Shown here: in pieces, positions 1 to 12,247 of the stretch
Position numbering within the stretch: position 1 is the first letter of the stretch
Layout: every line of letters starts with the position of its first letter
Assembly (NCBI GenBank): GCA_963682175.1
Contig: OY821777.1
Span: 18,620,001-18,684,000, forward strand
Direction: 5' to 3'
Source of the DNA: Triglochin maritima
Taxonomy: Eukaryota; Streptophyta; Magnoliopsida; Alismatales; Juncaginaceae
DNA length: 64,000 nucleotides
The notes under the pieces: generated by a model
Database searches by the model: none
Seen by the model: the letters and a program-made list of their open reading frames with translations, nothing else
Told to the model about the DNA's origin: nothing
Translations under genes and position numbers: made by a program

Positions 1-456
1 ATACCCAAAATAGCCTAAACAATCATTAATACAAGTCCAGGAGAAAACTTAGCGGATCTGGGATGATCCAGACCGCCAATTGGCGGTCTATAAAGCCCAG
101 ATCGCTTTGGTTTTGATTGTGGGTTTTCCTTGATGTGTTTCTTGGTCCTGGATGCATATACTTGGTTTGTTGGAGCTCCGACCCGAATCGAATTGCCAAA
201 ATACTCCCCATGATGGTGTGGAGTTTCCTGTTTTGCTCTTAGGTCCTTCGGTCTTACGATCAGGTCCTTCTCCCTTGCATCTTAGTCCCAGGTCTCACAA
301 TTAAGTCTTTTTTTCCTGCTTTTGGGTCCTTTCATGGCTCATCTCTTCAAACCTCTTTATTCCTGAAAACTAAACATAAAACTCGTCACGTAGTATTGCT
401 TAAGTGTAAGATAATGGATATAAGATATTAATATGAACATGAAATGATGTCAATCA
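1..456 (-). mobile_element. LTR of the B/D family, cut by window edge (element E)
   Basis: Read on the minus strand, this begins at 456 with TGATTGACATC, the same LTR start seen at 27552, 56384 and 62058. It stays similar to those LTRs to base 1, including the GGACCCAAAAGC region and the palindrome GACCGCCAATTGGCGGTC at 71-88. The base just outside the LTR start is not a polypurine tract, so this is either the 5' LTR of an element whose body lies to the left of the window or a solo LTR. The target duplication cannot be checked. Confidence 0.85.
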
Positions 457-863
457 TTGTGTCATGGGTGAAAGTCTGGACTTGGGGTTGATGCCGGCTT
501 AGAGAGGGGACGTTATAATGATATAACTGAAGTACCTATTTTGTAAGCTTGTGTCACAAATATTTAAAAATATTTTCAACTAGTCTATCAATTTCAAATA
601 CATCACTGGATCATAAATACACAACTCACATTCTTTCCTCGTAAGAGATCAAACTTAGCAATAATATGTAGTTGTATTCTTATGGTACTGCACTTTCAAG
701 AGTATGGATGAGAAGAAAAGGTTCATTTTTTAAGATAATCAGGCACCTTAAAAACATTGTGAAAGCATGAGCACAAAGAGTCCTACAACATTGTTTTATA
801 TACAAGTAATGTGTGTAGACACTACATATGCATTGAACTTGAAATTTTGTTGTTCTTTTACAG
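457..863. other. No gene recognised
   Basis: AT-rich sequence with no supported coding region or repeat boundary. It ends in a pyrimidine-rich stretch and CAG at 861-863, used as the splice acceptor of the next feature. Confidence 0.4.
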
Positions 864-1058
864 TACATTGACAAGTACGGAGAACGTTGCGACTTTCGAC
901 GTCTGGAGGAACGGAAGAAAGTGTTTTGCATATCAACTAATAAGAATTCGTTTGTTGACTTGGAGAAGTTTAGAGACGAGTGGGATGACAAAGACAATGA
1001 GCTGCTTAAAGAAGCCTTTCCAGAACTCTCGTACCCAAGAAATCCATTAGACTTGTAA
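864..1058 (+). CDS. Orphan terminal exon of an unrecognised gene (partial)
   Basis: A 64-codon open frame starts directly after a good plant acceptor (TTCTTTTACAG, ending at 863) and ends at TAA 1056-1058. The peptide is rich in charged residues: YIDKYGERCDFRRLEERKK at the start, FRDEWDDKDNELLKEAF in the middle and SYPRNPLDL at the end. This composition and the acceptor look like a real last exon and not random sequence. I do not recognise the family, and I could not find a convincing upstream exon between the LTR fragment at 1-456 and this exon. It may therefore be a truncated gene or a fragment left by rearrangement. The overlapping open frame in the next frame is a shadow. Confidence 0.4.
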   Translation, partial: YIDKYGERCDFRRLEERKKVFCISTNKNSFVDLEKFRDEWDDKDNELLKEAFPELSYPRNPLDL

Positions 1059-2358
1059 GTAATTTTTTGGGAAAATATCGTTATGATGGGATCCATCGAC
1101 TTCCTCACTACTCGACCGAACGCTCGAGTCCATGAGTGAGCGATCGGTTTCCCGAACCTCTCACACTCTCACAAACAAAGGGGGAATTTACCCCCCCCCC
1201 CCCCCTGAAAGCACGGGTCCACGACCCCAGCAAGATATAGAGCAATAAAGAATAAATGAGACTATAAAATCATAAAAGTTAGATTTCTTCAATCCACAAT
1301 TGAAAGTATAGGGGTATAAGTGTAATTTACCAAATTTCCGTACCAAAACAAAATACTCACAAGTTCAGAGGAAAAACAATAAATATCCCAATTTATAGAA
1401 TTTTCTACAAATATTTATGAATTCCAGGGAGAAGAGGGCAATTTTCCTCAACTTAAAACATGTTTTCACAATTATAGCAAGTGCAAGGATTATTAAGAAA
1501 ATAATTTAATTATTAAATATTTATTCAACTATAGATAATTCCAGGGTTTTTCTAGTAATTATTCCAATTATTTAATAATTAAACAATTACAATTAATTTC
1601 AGAATTTCCAATGCAAATTATCCAATTATTAACTATTTAACCAAATACTCAACAATTCCAAGGTTTTGCTAGCAATTAGTCTAATTACTTATTCTTTAAT
1701 CAATTACCAAACAATCCAAGGAAATCATGCAATTAACCCAGAATCAAAACCAACTAACATCTTTAACCCCAAACACATAAATCCAGGGGTCTTATTTGCA
1801 AAAAACCCAAACCACAACCTCCAAACCCTAGCTGCCACTAACACTGCCCCCGCCCCGACGACCCGCCCGACCCCAGCCAGCAGACAGCCGCAATAACTGC
1901 CTCCGACCACTGCCACCAGGGCGGTGGCGCATCTCCCTTGGCCGCACGCGCATCAGCCGCACATGACTTTGCTGCCACAGGTGCTGCCCAACCGGCCTGC
2001 TGTAAACTTCCTCCTCCGACACCCTGACTCTCCTCCACTCTCAATCCCGAACCTAAAGGGGTGGGTGACGTACCTCGTTGCCTCAATGTCGCAAGAGCCA
2101 CACCCGCGATGCCAGAGACCCTCGCCGACGTCCTCGTCGTCATTGGAGCTTCTTGTTAAAGATCGAAGGTGGTTAGGTGGCCTGAAAGAGTGGGTTTAGG
2201 GTTGGGTCGGGTAAAGAAGAAAGTGGGGAGAGGGAGAGAGTAAGGGTTGGGTTACGGTTTTATAGAAACTAAGCACAACATTAAGTACAGGTAGAGTGCG
2301 TGACATAGAAGAAGTAGCTAGTGCGGAAACTAAGAGAATAAACCCAATTACATGGTAA
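1059..2358. other. Mixed intergenic sequence with LTR-like minus-strand promoter region
   Basis: Contains a 15-base C run (1191-1205), an AT-rich part (1260-1780) and a GC-rich part (1840-2160). On the minus strand a TATAAAAC box at 2257-2264 is followed by a GC-rich leader-like stretch. The sequence directly after the C run (TGAAAGCACGGGTCC) resembles an LTR terminus, so this may be a minus-strand LTR remnant interrupted by the CACTA element. No target duplication or partner LTR was found. The short open frames here look like by-products of GC-rich sequence. Confidence 0.3.
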
Positions 2359-2379
2359 ACTCACTAATAGAAAACACAT

Positions 2380-2765
2380 GTTTCAGCGACGGATATTTAT
2401 CCGTCGGTGAATCATCTGTCGGTGTAGGTACATTGCCATCAACAAATTAAATTAATCATCGACGCTAATATACACCAACAAATATTCTTATACATACCGA
2501 CGGAAAACATCCGTCGGACAATAAATTCGTAGCATTTGTCAGATCAGCAACATACACCAATGGATGTATACCGTCAGTGTACGTTTCTGAAAAACTAAAA
2601 GGCGGGAAAATATATTTGTGGGTGCAAAAAGAACTACCGACGGGTAATGTCCTTACACGCGAACATTCACCGACTCACACTATCCGTCGGTGCTTCATTT
2701 GAAAATTAACCGTTGCAAACTTTATTGTTGAAAGTTTGTGCGACGGATACGTTCTGTCGTTGAAA
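2380..2765. repeat. Left subterminal repeats of the CACTA element
   Basis: Repeated degenerate copies of CCGTCGGTG and its complement, for example near 2397-2420, 2498-2515, 2636-2645, 2683-2690 and 2740-2760. They mirror the cluster at the right end and fit a transposase-binding array. Confidence 0.75.
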
Positions 2766-2784
2766 GTTTATATCAGTAGCCCGA

Positions 2785-3135
2785 ATCGGGCTTCCCTTCA
2801 CTCTTCCCAAACCCTACCTGCCACTCCCGCCCACCACCGCCTCCAACCGCCCCCGCTGCCAGTGTTGGTGCTCTGCCGGCCACCCCACCACCTACCCGAC
2901 CCAACCGCCCACCCCCCTTATCTCCTCCCCCGACCGTCCAACCCACCACCTTCCCCACCCCCGACTGCACGCCAACCTCCTTCACCTCCTCCTCCCCCAC
3001 GACCGGTCGCCCCACCACCTCCCCCTCCGATTCCACCCCCCCCCCCCCCCCCACCCCCAACCCCAGTCACCTCCCCCTGACACCATCGTCCTCCCCCCAA
3101 CCCCAGCCATCTCCCGCTGACCCCACAACCACCAA
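2785..3135 (+). repeat. C-rich low-complexity tract (CACTA interior)
   Basis: Almost pure C with scattered A, T and G, including a C run near 3038-3052. It gives a proline-only open frame on the plus strand and a glycine-only one on the minus strand. Neither has a recognisable domain, so I treat both as compositional. Confidence 0.7.
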
Positions 3136-3770
3136 ATTACTTTTCAATTTTTTATTATCTAAGTCTTGTTTTGTTATTAATGAATTCAAATTCAGTTGTT
3201 ATTGTATAATTAAAGTAGTTATTTGTAGAATTCAGTTATTATTTGTAGAATTTTTGAATGACAATTAGTTTAAATTTCAAAATTAAAAATGAAACACGTA
3301 TCAATATAATTTTAACTCAGGGATTTCAATAATTTGCTCTAATTTGACTTGATAATAAGGGCTTGAATGTAATTGAATTATAAAAAATAGGTCAAGACAT
3401 AACTTTAGGCTCATTAAAATAAGTAATTTTGATGTTTATTTACGACACCAGAATAGTTTATGATGTCTAATGATATTGAATCTTATATATTTGTACATAA
3501 ATAATAGATTGGTCATTTCAATATCGTATCTTAAAAACAACCTTTTATTTTTATTGAAAATGAGGAGACCGAGTTGGATTTATTGGCCTCCATAAACATT
3601 TAGTTTGATCATAAACTTAATTGGAATAACAAACAACCAAGCCCAAACCTAAATTTAAGTTCTCTAAGCTTAATGCCCCAAGACTAAACTCAAGTTTGCT
3701 CCTCGACACACATCAATTATATATATTTATGAAAGTTGAGAAGTAATCAAATCACTACAGGTAAAAATTT

Positions 3771-4740
3771 TGTACGAAACTTTATTCCTGAGGGGTTCAC
3801 AACGAAGATTATGAGGTCTCTGAACACAAAATGGAAGGAAAACAAGTACCAGTTGTACTTTGGTGTGCAGATATAGAGACGACAGAGGCGAGATTGGTAG
3901 CTAGACCGCCGCATATTTCCGTTGAGGATTGGTCCGCTCTACTAGATTGCTGGTTCAGCGAGGCGTTTAAGGTCCATTTATAATATTTTTAGTTAATTTA
4001 TAATCAATGGATGAGAAAACTAACAATTTGGTTTTTTGTGATGCAAAAGAAGAGGGAGACTAACAAGAAAAACAATAGGAATTTAGTCATACCACATCAG
4101 TGTGGCACCAAATCTGTGGTGCGACATAGGAACAAAATGGTGATACATTATTTTCAATTTGTAAATTCTTATAGATTCAATACATTTTTAATATAAAGAG
4201 AGAAGATTGTAATTTTCAATGGTATTGTAGATTGCGGAAATTTGGATGCTTCTGAGCCTTATATCCGGCTTCACGACAAGAAGAACCCAGAAGTAGCGGA
4301 TGTCATTGTAAGTTTAAATTTATTACTCATTTTCAATTATTTAATGTTGTTTGGTGCATTCATTTATAATTTATGATATTTTCTTCTTGCATGAAAGATT
4401 AAAAGCTTTATGAGGATCGGGTGAGACGAGCTCTCAAGGCTCTATCACTTCGACGTATGTCGTCAAGGATCCGATCAGGACTCTTTTAGGCGACGAGAAC
4501 ATACGTGTATTGAAAATGTACTTCAGTCTCATCATCTTCATAGACATGTACGGACCGCACGGAATGTCGTCCCATGTAGAGCTCGACGCTAGATCGGAAG
4601 TTGAGCAAAATGTCCGAGAGAGTCACCAGCTAAATCGAGTGACTAGTGAGCTAGCGGAGGCAAATAATAAGCTCGCGACCATGCAGCCGGTCATCAACTT
4701 TTTTATGGCAAAAAGGGGTTACAACAATCAAGTATTGTAA
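3771..4740 (+). pseudogene. CACTA-associated Transposase_24 (Ptta/En/Spm-like) relic
   Basis: Several exon-like pieces resemble the plant Ptta/En/Spm family (Transposase_24), which accompanies CACTA elements. One around 3780-3970 reads TKWKENKYQLYFGVQ and, after a frame change, RPPHISVEDWSALLDCWFSE. One around 4045-4140 reads ETNKKNNRNLVIPHQCGTKS. A last piece at about 4540-4740 ends in a helical stretch of VTSELAEANNKLATMQ type. The pieces lie in different frames with stops between them. Some gaps could be introns, since AT-rich stretches separate the pieces, but the stop inside the first piece makes this a decayed copy. Family assignment is from remembered consensus patterns. Confidence 0.6.
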
Positions 4741-5214
4741 TCGTAATTTTAATGTGTATTAGATTTAGTATGTTTGTATGTATTATCATCTTAATGTATA
4801 ATTAATGTACTGTAACGTACATGATATTAATATCACATCCATTTGCACACCACCACCACCGTCAAGACGAGATGACGATCACGGACCATAGGGCGGAGCC
4901 AGCAGAGGAGGTTTGGCGGCGTGGTTGTGTTGTTTGTCTACTTTTACCATTATCAAACTTAATTTTCTACTTAGTGAATTGAAAACTTAAATTTCAATAT
5001 AGTTATAACGTTTTGTATGTACATCTATATTGTTTGAATGATTATTGTGTTGTCGATGAATGCATATATGACTTTTATTTGATATGTGTTTGTGGATGAA
5101 TGAATGAATGTGTTGTGGATGAATTATGAAAACTAGTATTTCTTTTGAGCAGGGAATTTGGAACCCGAAAAGAGCAAATAGGTTTTCCTGGGTTCTATAC
5201 AGGACTTAGACCAA

Positions 5215-5634
5215 CAATACTTATCCGTCAGTGGAAGTAGTGGCGTTTTTCCGGTAACGTACACCGACGACACCTATATGTCGGTGTAGGTTGCCAATAT
5301 AATGCACCCACGAAATAGATCTATCGGTGTACTTCTCCATCCGTCGGACGAAGTATTAGTCGGTGTATTTGACATTCATGAGTGTTTGCGTTGGTGATCA
5401 ACCGTCGGTGTTCATCCATCGATGTTCTTCTATATGACTAAAGAAGTCAAACGAATTTGGTGGGAAATTTCACGCCAAAAGTAACACCGACAACCTTTAT
5501 CTATGGAACATCTGTCAGTGCAGGTAACGTAACACCGACGCAGGTTACACCAATGACAACTATATCTATTGGTGTTCACCTACACATACGCCGACGGATG
5601 GATGCCATCGGTGAAACCCTGTTATGTTGCAGTG
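5215..5634. repeat. Right subterminal repeats of the CACTA element
   Basis: Inverted counterpart of the left cluster, with CCGTCGG/CCGACGG-like motifs near 5225, 5265, 5340, 5402, 5535 and 5590. The last lies about 35 bp from the right end of the element. Confidence 0.75.
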
Positions 5635-5637
5635 ACT

Positions 5638-7358
5638 ATAGATATACTAGTATTAACATGAAAACTAAGTTAATTTTATATTCTCAAGCATACTTTAAGT
5701 ATCTAGTGTGATCATTAAAGCGTCAATTAATTCTACATAGAATCTAATTTATTCATATAAACATGCACCATTACATGGATTTATACGCATTAAGCTAAAA
5801 TCAACCATAAATATGCAAACCCATAACAAGTAACACACCCAAACATAAATCTAAGAATGAGTTAAGATCTTAGTGTGGTCATTAACCCATCAACACTAAG
5901 TTAAGCATGATACAAATATAGATCTAGCCATTAAGTACATGGAAAATAGAAAATATAAATGTACACTCATCATAAAAACAATCATCACCTACATCTACCT
6001 TCACCCCTAGGGGTGGATCTACTCTCTATGCATTATATAAAAAACATAAACAACATAACAAACATTAAACATACATTGAAAGACAAAGTAAAAATCTAAC
6101 AAATTTATGAAATTAAAACTTACACAACAAGAAAGTATTCAACATGAGGAAGAGAAATCTAACATTGGACTAACGAAACAACTATAAGTTACATGTTTCT
6201 TCTACCTCCTTATTCTTGTAGCCCAAATGGGTAAAAATTAAACCTAATCTATGGTAGAGGTGAAGAAGATGATAAAATGAAGAAGATAACATCCTATTTT
6301 TTAGAAGAATTAGAGCTCTAGAAGAGATTGAATCTAATCAGGCAGGTCTAGAAAGATCTACACTAGTCAGGTGCAACAAAAATAAGCTACACGAGCCACT
6401 GCCCGAATTTGAGTCATCTCGGAGGAGCAAAACCGATCTGTCATTGGCAAATTTGGATCCGCTATTGGCGGATCAACCATTTTGCTTGCAGTCATTTTTC
6501 ATTTTTCCTATTGGTGGATCAACCTTTTGCTTGGAGGTTGGTCATTTGCAACCATTTTAATTTGCTTGTAGATCAGTCATTTTTTTTTGTAATTAAGTTC
6601 TTTTTGTTTTATTTTCCTTTTTTATTATCTAACACCTGAAAATACATCTACAAAAGACCCGGTTAGCATACAAATGGGATAAAAGAAGAATATGTATCGT
6701 GAATGCGACGTATATACGTTACTAGTCAGTATAAAATATAGGGTCAACTCCGTTGATACCATTGCACCACTTGTTAGGCCCGTATTTTGATGTTTGTTTG
6801 GTTTAATCATCGATTCAATCATTTCAATAGGAATGCTGATATCATTTCAATAAATGCTGTCATCATGATGTTATCATTGATTCAATCAGATAACCATCGA
6901 GTAAGCACTTTGAACCAAAACATACAACTTTTCGACTGGCTTGTCGGTTCGATTTCCAAAACCATGATTCAAACACCAAAAACCCTTTCAGCTTTAATTT
7001 CTGGTATTTTGGGTGTTTTACGCATACATTTCGTTTACGTCACAAAATATCTCTAATACACTTAGTTTTCATTCCTAACCGTCCATCCATATGAGGCATC
7101 TTGAGAAAGTAGATCATGCGAATGAGTTAAAAAATTATAATGAACATTTTAATTTGCAACCATTTTAATTTGCGACAAGATATAAATTAATAAAGTGGCG
7201 GAACATTGTTGTTGACCGTTTCACACATTTGAATCATCAGATCAAACACGACTACCATCAACCAACATATGTTCCCCGTACTTCCATCCTATACCAGTCT
7301 CAAAACTGTTGAGATGATATTTTTAGCCTCTCCCACTTTCATTCGTTTTTCTCTCAAA
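5638..7358. other. AT-rich intergenic region downstream of the NPF gene
   Basis: No coding region, target duplication or recognisable terminal repeat was found. Around 6440-6560 short phrases such as GGCGGATCAACC and TTGCTTG recur, suggesting degraded repeat sequence. Part of this stretch may continue the LTR-like remnant left of the CACTA element. Confidence 0.4.
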
Positions 7359-8508
7359 TCATAACCCACGACTGCTGCCCTCTTCTCTAACTGGAATATC
7401 AGCTAAATCCTCCGGAGCACCCTTGTATCGATAATAGTGTGCACAAATCAAGAAGTACACTACATTCACAGCCCCCATTGCGGACAATAGATAGAAGTAG
7501 TAGTCCAATTTCCCAACGTTGAGGTTGTCGTCGAGCCAATTGGGCTGCCCATCACGACCGGTGTTGTTTCTCACATACGCAACCAAGATGCTGCTGAGGT
7601 AGCCCGCACTAGCTGTGGTACACGATAAGAGTGCTGTGGCGACGGTACGAAGTTGATCTGGGAATTGGTTATTGCAAAACTCCATCATACCGACGGCGTT
7701 GAAGGCCTCTGCGATCCCCACCAATGACAATGGTAGCGCAAGCCACAATGCCGACATCGGTGTTGTCATCCTGAATAAAACAAGTCATCATTCAATAAGA
7801 TCTCGAACTATACTTTGCTAGTTCTATTTTACATGCATGTGAGTCAAATTCATGTTTTTCGCTCATCTTTTAAAAAAAAATCAATTGCTAATTACACACG
7901 ATAATGTCTAGCTTTCATACTAGCATATCCTAAATGAAATTTTGACTCCTCTTGAAAGTGTTGAACCTAAATATACATGGAAAACAATTACCGTCCATGT
8001 GCATTTGCAGATGATCTCCTTTTCTGTTCGACGAGCCCACCGACGATTAACGATAAGACACAGAGTACACATCCGACTCCCAAGCGTTGTAACAAAGTGA
8101 TTCCGTTTACTTCATGGGTAAACTTTCTGAGGAAGGGTATGATGAGTCTATCGTAGAGCGGAAGGAAAATAACGGTTGCGAGGAGCGCAAAGGATCCGAA
8201 TGAGCCTGGAGGGATCTGAAAGTGAGGCCCAAGATGGCGGTCCATCGTAAGGGATTGTAGGACGGCAAACGTCCACAGCTGCCCGATCGCGACGTAACAC
8301 ATGATGCTGGATATACAAATGGGAAGCACCCTTATGAGGCATTTCACCTCCTCCACTCTTTGAACTGTGGTGAGCCGCCATGGCTTCAATATTTTGTCCT
8401 CAACTTCGCTTACTTCTCCCTCGAGTTTGAGTGTCGCTTTGTTGAGGAAACTGTTCCATTAAATACCTTACCTAGTCATCATAACTAAAAATACGTAATC
8501 ATAAATTA

Positions 8509-8583
<75 letters not shown>

Positions 8584-10337
8584 TACCTGAACTGATGTGT
8601 GAGAGGAAGCTCAACGATTCCTGTTTTGGTTGTTTCCACAGGTGGATTGTAGAGAGCGAACTCTTGTTCGATTCTGGAAGGCAAACGCAAGCGCCGTTTC
8701 CTGTAAGCCGCCACGAACACTTGTCCAATGCCAGTAAAGATGCTACCATCGGGCGGAACTATTATGTACCTCGGAATTCCGAGGAAGAAAAGGACGACGG
8801 CGAACAGCATGAGGAAAGCAGAAACCGTGTAACCGATAGTCCAGCTCACGCTTTCGAGGAGGTATATAACTACCGTGTTGGACACCAAAATCGCGGCATT
8901 TGTGGTGGTGTAGTACCAGTTGAAGAAGCTGGTGGCGCCTTGCTTGCCGGAATCCGTTTTGACATCGAATTGGTCCATCCCGAACGGGAGGGTGCAGGGT
9001 CGGACCCCTGCTCCTCCAATGCCTGTCATTAACGGATCGGGTTTAGCTCGGTTACCGATTTTTCATACCAAATTCAAACCAAATTATTTTTCGTTCGCAC
9101 GTCATCTCTGTTTCCAAATTAAGTACAAATATCTTTGAAATGGCAATAAACTCATGTTTTGATCTAATATTGAAATTTCAGTTCGGTTTCGGATAATTGG
9201 AACTAAGTTTTCATCCGTACCCATGATAACCAATGACAAGATGAGCACTCCCAGCTGCATATTTGATGCTTGCACGCATGCCCCTGCTTCTAACTGCTCT
9301 GGGTTACAACTTGGTGGCTGTAAGCTCTTTATGGCCGCCGTCAAAGTTATCAGCACTGTCCCCTAATCAAGGCAAGAATGATGTATGTTAATCTAATCAG
9401 AATTCATGACTTTACAAAATAATGTTTCATTATTGATGCGTTAGCTGGAGAGCAAAAAAAAAGTAACAATTGTTTCGATGGTAAGGTAGTAGAAAAGACT
9501 AAGACGTTGTACTATTAAATTCATTAAAGTAAAATTCTTATGTTTTAGCAAAATACTGATTTTTTTTTACTAAGAGCAATTTTGCTCCTCTGTTCAACTG
9601 ATAAATTTTTTTTATAAAAAACAAATGACACGATGACTTTTTTTTAAGTTTCTTTTCTTAAATTGATATTAGAAGAAGAAAAAATCCTATAGAAAAAGCA
9701 AAATTAAAAGAAACTGCTGTTAGAAGAAGAGAGATTAAATTTTCATTTCGATTTCCTTATCTCCTATCCTTTTCTCTCCGTGAAATTTGTAAGTACAAAC
9801 GCCAAAAGGCTTATGTCTTACCAACAAGGTGATGACCGAGGAAAAAGCGAGGACGCTGAACTTGCCTAAGAAGGCATCAGCAAGAAAAGCACCAACGACC
9901 GGAGCAAAATTGGAGGTCCCATACTGTAAGTTGGAGAAGTTTGCCGCGGTGATGGTCGGTACATGGTACCGTTGTACAAGGTACACCGTGATGTTCCCCG
10001 TGAGCCCTCCACTGGCCACTTTCTCGAACGTCTCGTTCGCTTCAACCACCAAATTCAAACCCAACCAAACTTGATATCGTATATCATCGTATACTAATTA
10101 CATACTTTATATTAATTAATAGCCAGAATTAATCGAACCTATGATGAAAGGCATGGTCTTCCATCCGCCGGCCCTTTTCTTTTCATTATCGTCCCGGGAG
10201 GCTTCGATCGCCTCATCGCTAAACCTTTCGTAGTCGTGACCGTGAGTTGGGGACGAAGGAGAGTAGCGTTGCTTCAACACCATGAGGTTTTCGATGGCCT
10301 CGGACACCACTCCGTGCTTCTGCCTTCCCTCGTCCAT
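7359..10337 (-). CDS. NRT1/PTR family (NPF) proton-coupled transporter, six exons
   Basis: Exons (minus strand): 10337-10139, 10039-9822, 9362-9221, 9022-8587, 8450-7992 and 7770-7359, all GT-AG with consistent phases, giving 621 codons ending in TGA at 7361-7359. NPF proteins are 12-helix plasma- or organelle-membrane symporters for nitrate, peptides, hormones or glucosinolates. Key features: the proton-coupling ExxE[K/R] motif as ETFEK at about 69-73, GGAGVRPC at 189-196, the PTR signature FFNWYY at 219-224, a charged cytosolic loop at about 290-350 (AAYRKRRLRLP) and C-terminal helices with MEFCNNQFP. The length is normal for the family. The loop and the GSIFTGI...VAAYRKR stretch look most like NPF subfamily 2, but substrate cannot be read from sequence. 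Choosing the second AG (10041-10040) for intron 1 restores the family reading PFIIANETFEK. It is the only intact host gene in the window. Confidence 0.92.
8512..8580. repeat. (TA)n microsatellite in NPF intron 4
   Basis: About 34 uninterrupted TA units. The tract starts within 6 bp of the intron 4 donor (GTAAAC, minus strand from 8586) and makes up half of the 136-bp intron (8451-8586). Confidence 0.95.
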
Positions 10338-10370
10338 ATTAATTGTTATTGTTATCGTTCTTTGTGGTCT

Positions 10371-10382
10371 TCACATGGACAT
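10371..10382 (-). promoter_or_regulatory. Possible minimal upstream ORF of the NPF gene
   Basis: On the minus strand, ATG TCC ATG TGA lies 33 nt before the NPF start codon (10337). If transcription starts further upstream, this three-residue upstream frame would be in the 5' leader. The transcription start is unknown. Confidence 0.3.
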
Positions 10383-12240
10383 GGGAAGCACTAGAATAAG
10401 TGACCGTTGCTTGGGGGTTGTGTTGATTTTCTGGAGCAAGTTTAACAGTGCCCAGACTATCGTCAATATGATTTCTATCGTTTTCTGTCACGTCAGATTC
10501 TCTCTACCACCCAAACTCACACGAAAAAATCATTTAATCACCTCAAAACTAACTCATTCACCTTGTATTCTCTCACCTTCACGTCATTTAGAGATTAATT
10601 CCGGATAAAAACAAATAAAAACATTTTTCAGATTTTTTTTTGAAAAAATAATTTAAAATAAATTTATAAATATTTTTAACAAATAACAAAAATTTAAAAA
10701 AAAAGACAAAGAGAAGGGGGAGACGTGCCCCCACCCCACGACGCCCCGGGCGTCTACCCGAGCGCCGGGGTCAAGCGTGTGGGCACACCCTCCCCGTTAA
10801 ATGTGCTCTTATTGGAAAGAAGAGAGGCAAACTTAGTTGCACAGTCTTCCAACCACCACTCCGGGTCAACTTGTAAACCATGATCAAAACTCCATGTTTC
10901 TGCACTTCCACGCTTTAACTTTGTCATATTGCGAAAAAACTTTTGGGTAATCGACTTTTACCTCGACCCATTTTTCATCAGTTTGTTGTCACACCAGGAT
11001 AATTGATAAATACAGAATTCTTACAGACCGACTGGTTCGATTAGCATGTAAGTTTGAGATTTGACCTTCTATCATATTCTTTCTCATAAGTCGTGACGTT
11101 GTATCATATTACAATCTTCGCGTTCTTGATTTGGAACCAATGTCTAGTTCGGTTGGTTTACCTTTATTTGTAACCAGTACAATTGGCCATACATTAGAGC
11201 ATCCCTTAACGAGATAAAAACCTGGGTCACGACCGGGTCATGACCAGGTCGTCACAAAAAAAAAATTTAACGGGGAAACATCGGTTGCGCTTCGGTCATA
11301 GATGACCGGGTCATCCAATCCGGACGCGCCACGCTGCCGTGTCCGGGTTGAATTTTTTTAATTTTTGATTTTTTTATTTTTGGTTTTGTTTTTGTTTTGA
11401 ATTTTTTGTTAGAGATTTTTTTTTTATTTCTTTTATGAAAGTACGTTTTATAATTATCTTGATTTTTTAGAAAAAAAATTATTTTTTAAAATTTTTTATC
11501 AAGATGGACCCCGAAATGATGTGGAGGAGAGAGATAGGTTGTTGTTGGGTTGTGGTTAAGAGGTGAATAGTGCAGGAAAGAGAAGAATGTGGGTTGAGGA
11601 AACAGAACGTTGACGTGGAAGAGAGAGAAAACTGATTTTGAAGAGAGAGAGCTGATGACCAGGTCGTCCAGATCATGGTCAGTGATGGTATTATTTACAG
11701 CACGACGATGTTATGACGTGGGCTTTATTTAGCTTTACATATTAAAATTGGATCTTACGATTGCAAAGTATGTGTCATGTCATGGATGTTAACAAGCATA
11801 GACATTATGGATCATAAAAAATATCACATTGGATTTTAATTGAGAGTGTCATCTCCACTTCTATTTCATAGTGTTTTTGTTGATTTGTAGACAGTAGAAC
11901 CTTTAATATCCATCAGGCAGCTAGCATATCCATATTTTTCACTTATAAGATACATTATTTTTATTTAGATAGTTATTTCGTACTTCGTGTCTACCAACAA
12001 AATACATCTTCCGTTTCATTTGATCTTTCTAGCATTTTATTTTACTTTCGAAATATAAATCTGCACCAAATCCAAGGAAACAATAGACAATATCCATCCA
12101 TATTTACAAGAAAATAGTTAATAAAGTAAAGTTCTAAAGAAACATGTATATCAAGCCAAAAGGAAGTACAAGACGAAAGTTTGCAAAAGAATGAAGGTAG
12201 GTTAACATGCAAAAGAATCATATCATAATTTTCTTAGAAC
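10383..12240. other. NPF upstream region and repeat-like intergenic DNA
   Basis: No coding region is supported. A short GC-rich patch (10718-10800, ACGCCCCGGGCGT and related) stands out in AT-rich surroundings. A stretch from about 11190 to 11690 carries similar phrases near both ends (GACCAGGTCGTC at 11247-11258 and 11659-11670), starts with GAGCATCCCTTAACG and may be a MITE, but I could not define ends or a target duplication. No clear TATA box for the NPF gene was identified. Confidence 0.35.
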
Positions 12241-12247
12241 ATATTAT

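Larger units (their letters stand above)
2362..5634 (+). mobile_element. CACTA (En/Spm) DNA transposon, non-autonomous, 3.27 kb
   Basis: The left end starts CACTAATAGAAAACAC at 2362. The right end, read as reverse complement from 5634, starts CACTGCAACATAACAGG and aligns with the left end over about 30 bp. The element is flanked by the 3-bp duplication ACT (2359-2361 and 5635-5637), the expected length for CACTA elements. Many CCGACGG/CCGTCGG motifs sit near both ends, as is usual for subterminal transposase-binding repeats. The interior holds a C-rich tract and a broken Transposase_24-like relic. No TNPD-type transposase is visible, so movement would need a partner element. Confidence 0.88.

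Noticed and set aside
2736..3080. Proline-rich 114-codon frame and glycine-rich reverse frames
   Set aside because: Products of a C-rich tract inside the CACTA element; no domain, and all frames of such DNA stay open.
5635..5708. TAGTG at 5704 as the right end of the CACTA element
   Set aside because: The flanking triplet is TGA, not ACT, and the inverted similarity ends at 5634.
8595..9032. 145-codon plus-strand frame opposite NPF exon 4
   Set aside because: Antisense shadow of the conserved NPF coding exon, which has clear family motifs and splice sites.
10718..10800. GC-rich patch as a CpG island promoter or RNA gene
   Set aside because: Too short, no cloverleaf or other RNA fold recognised, and no gene begins nearby.
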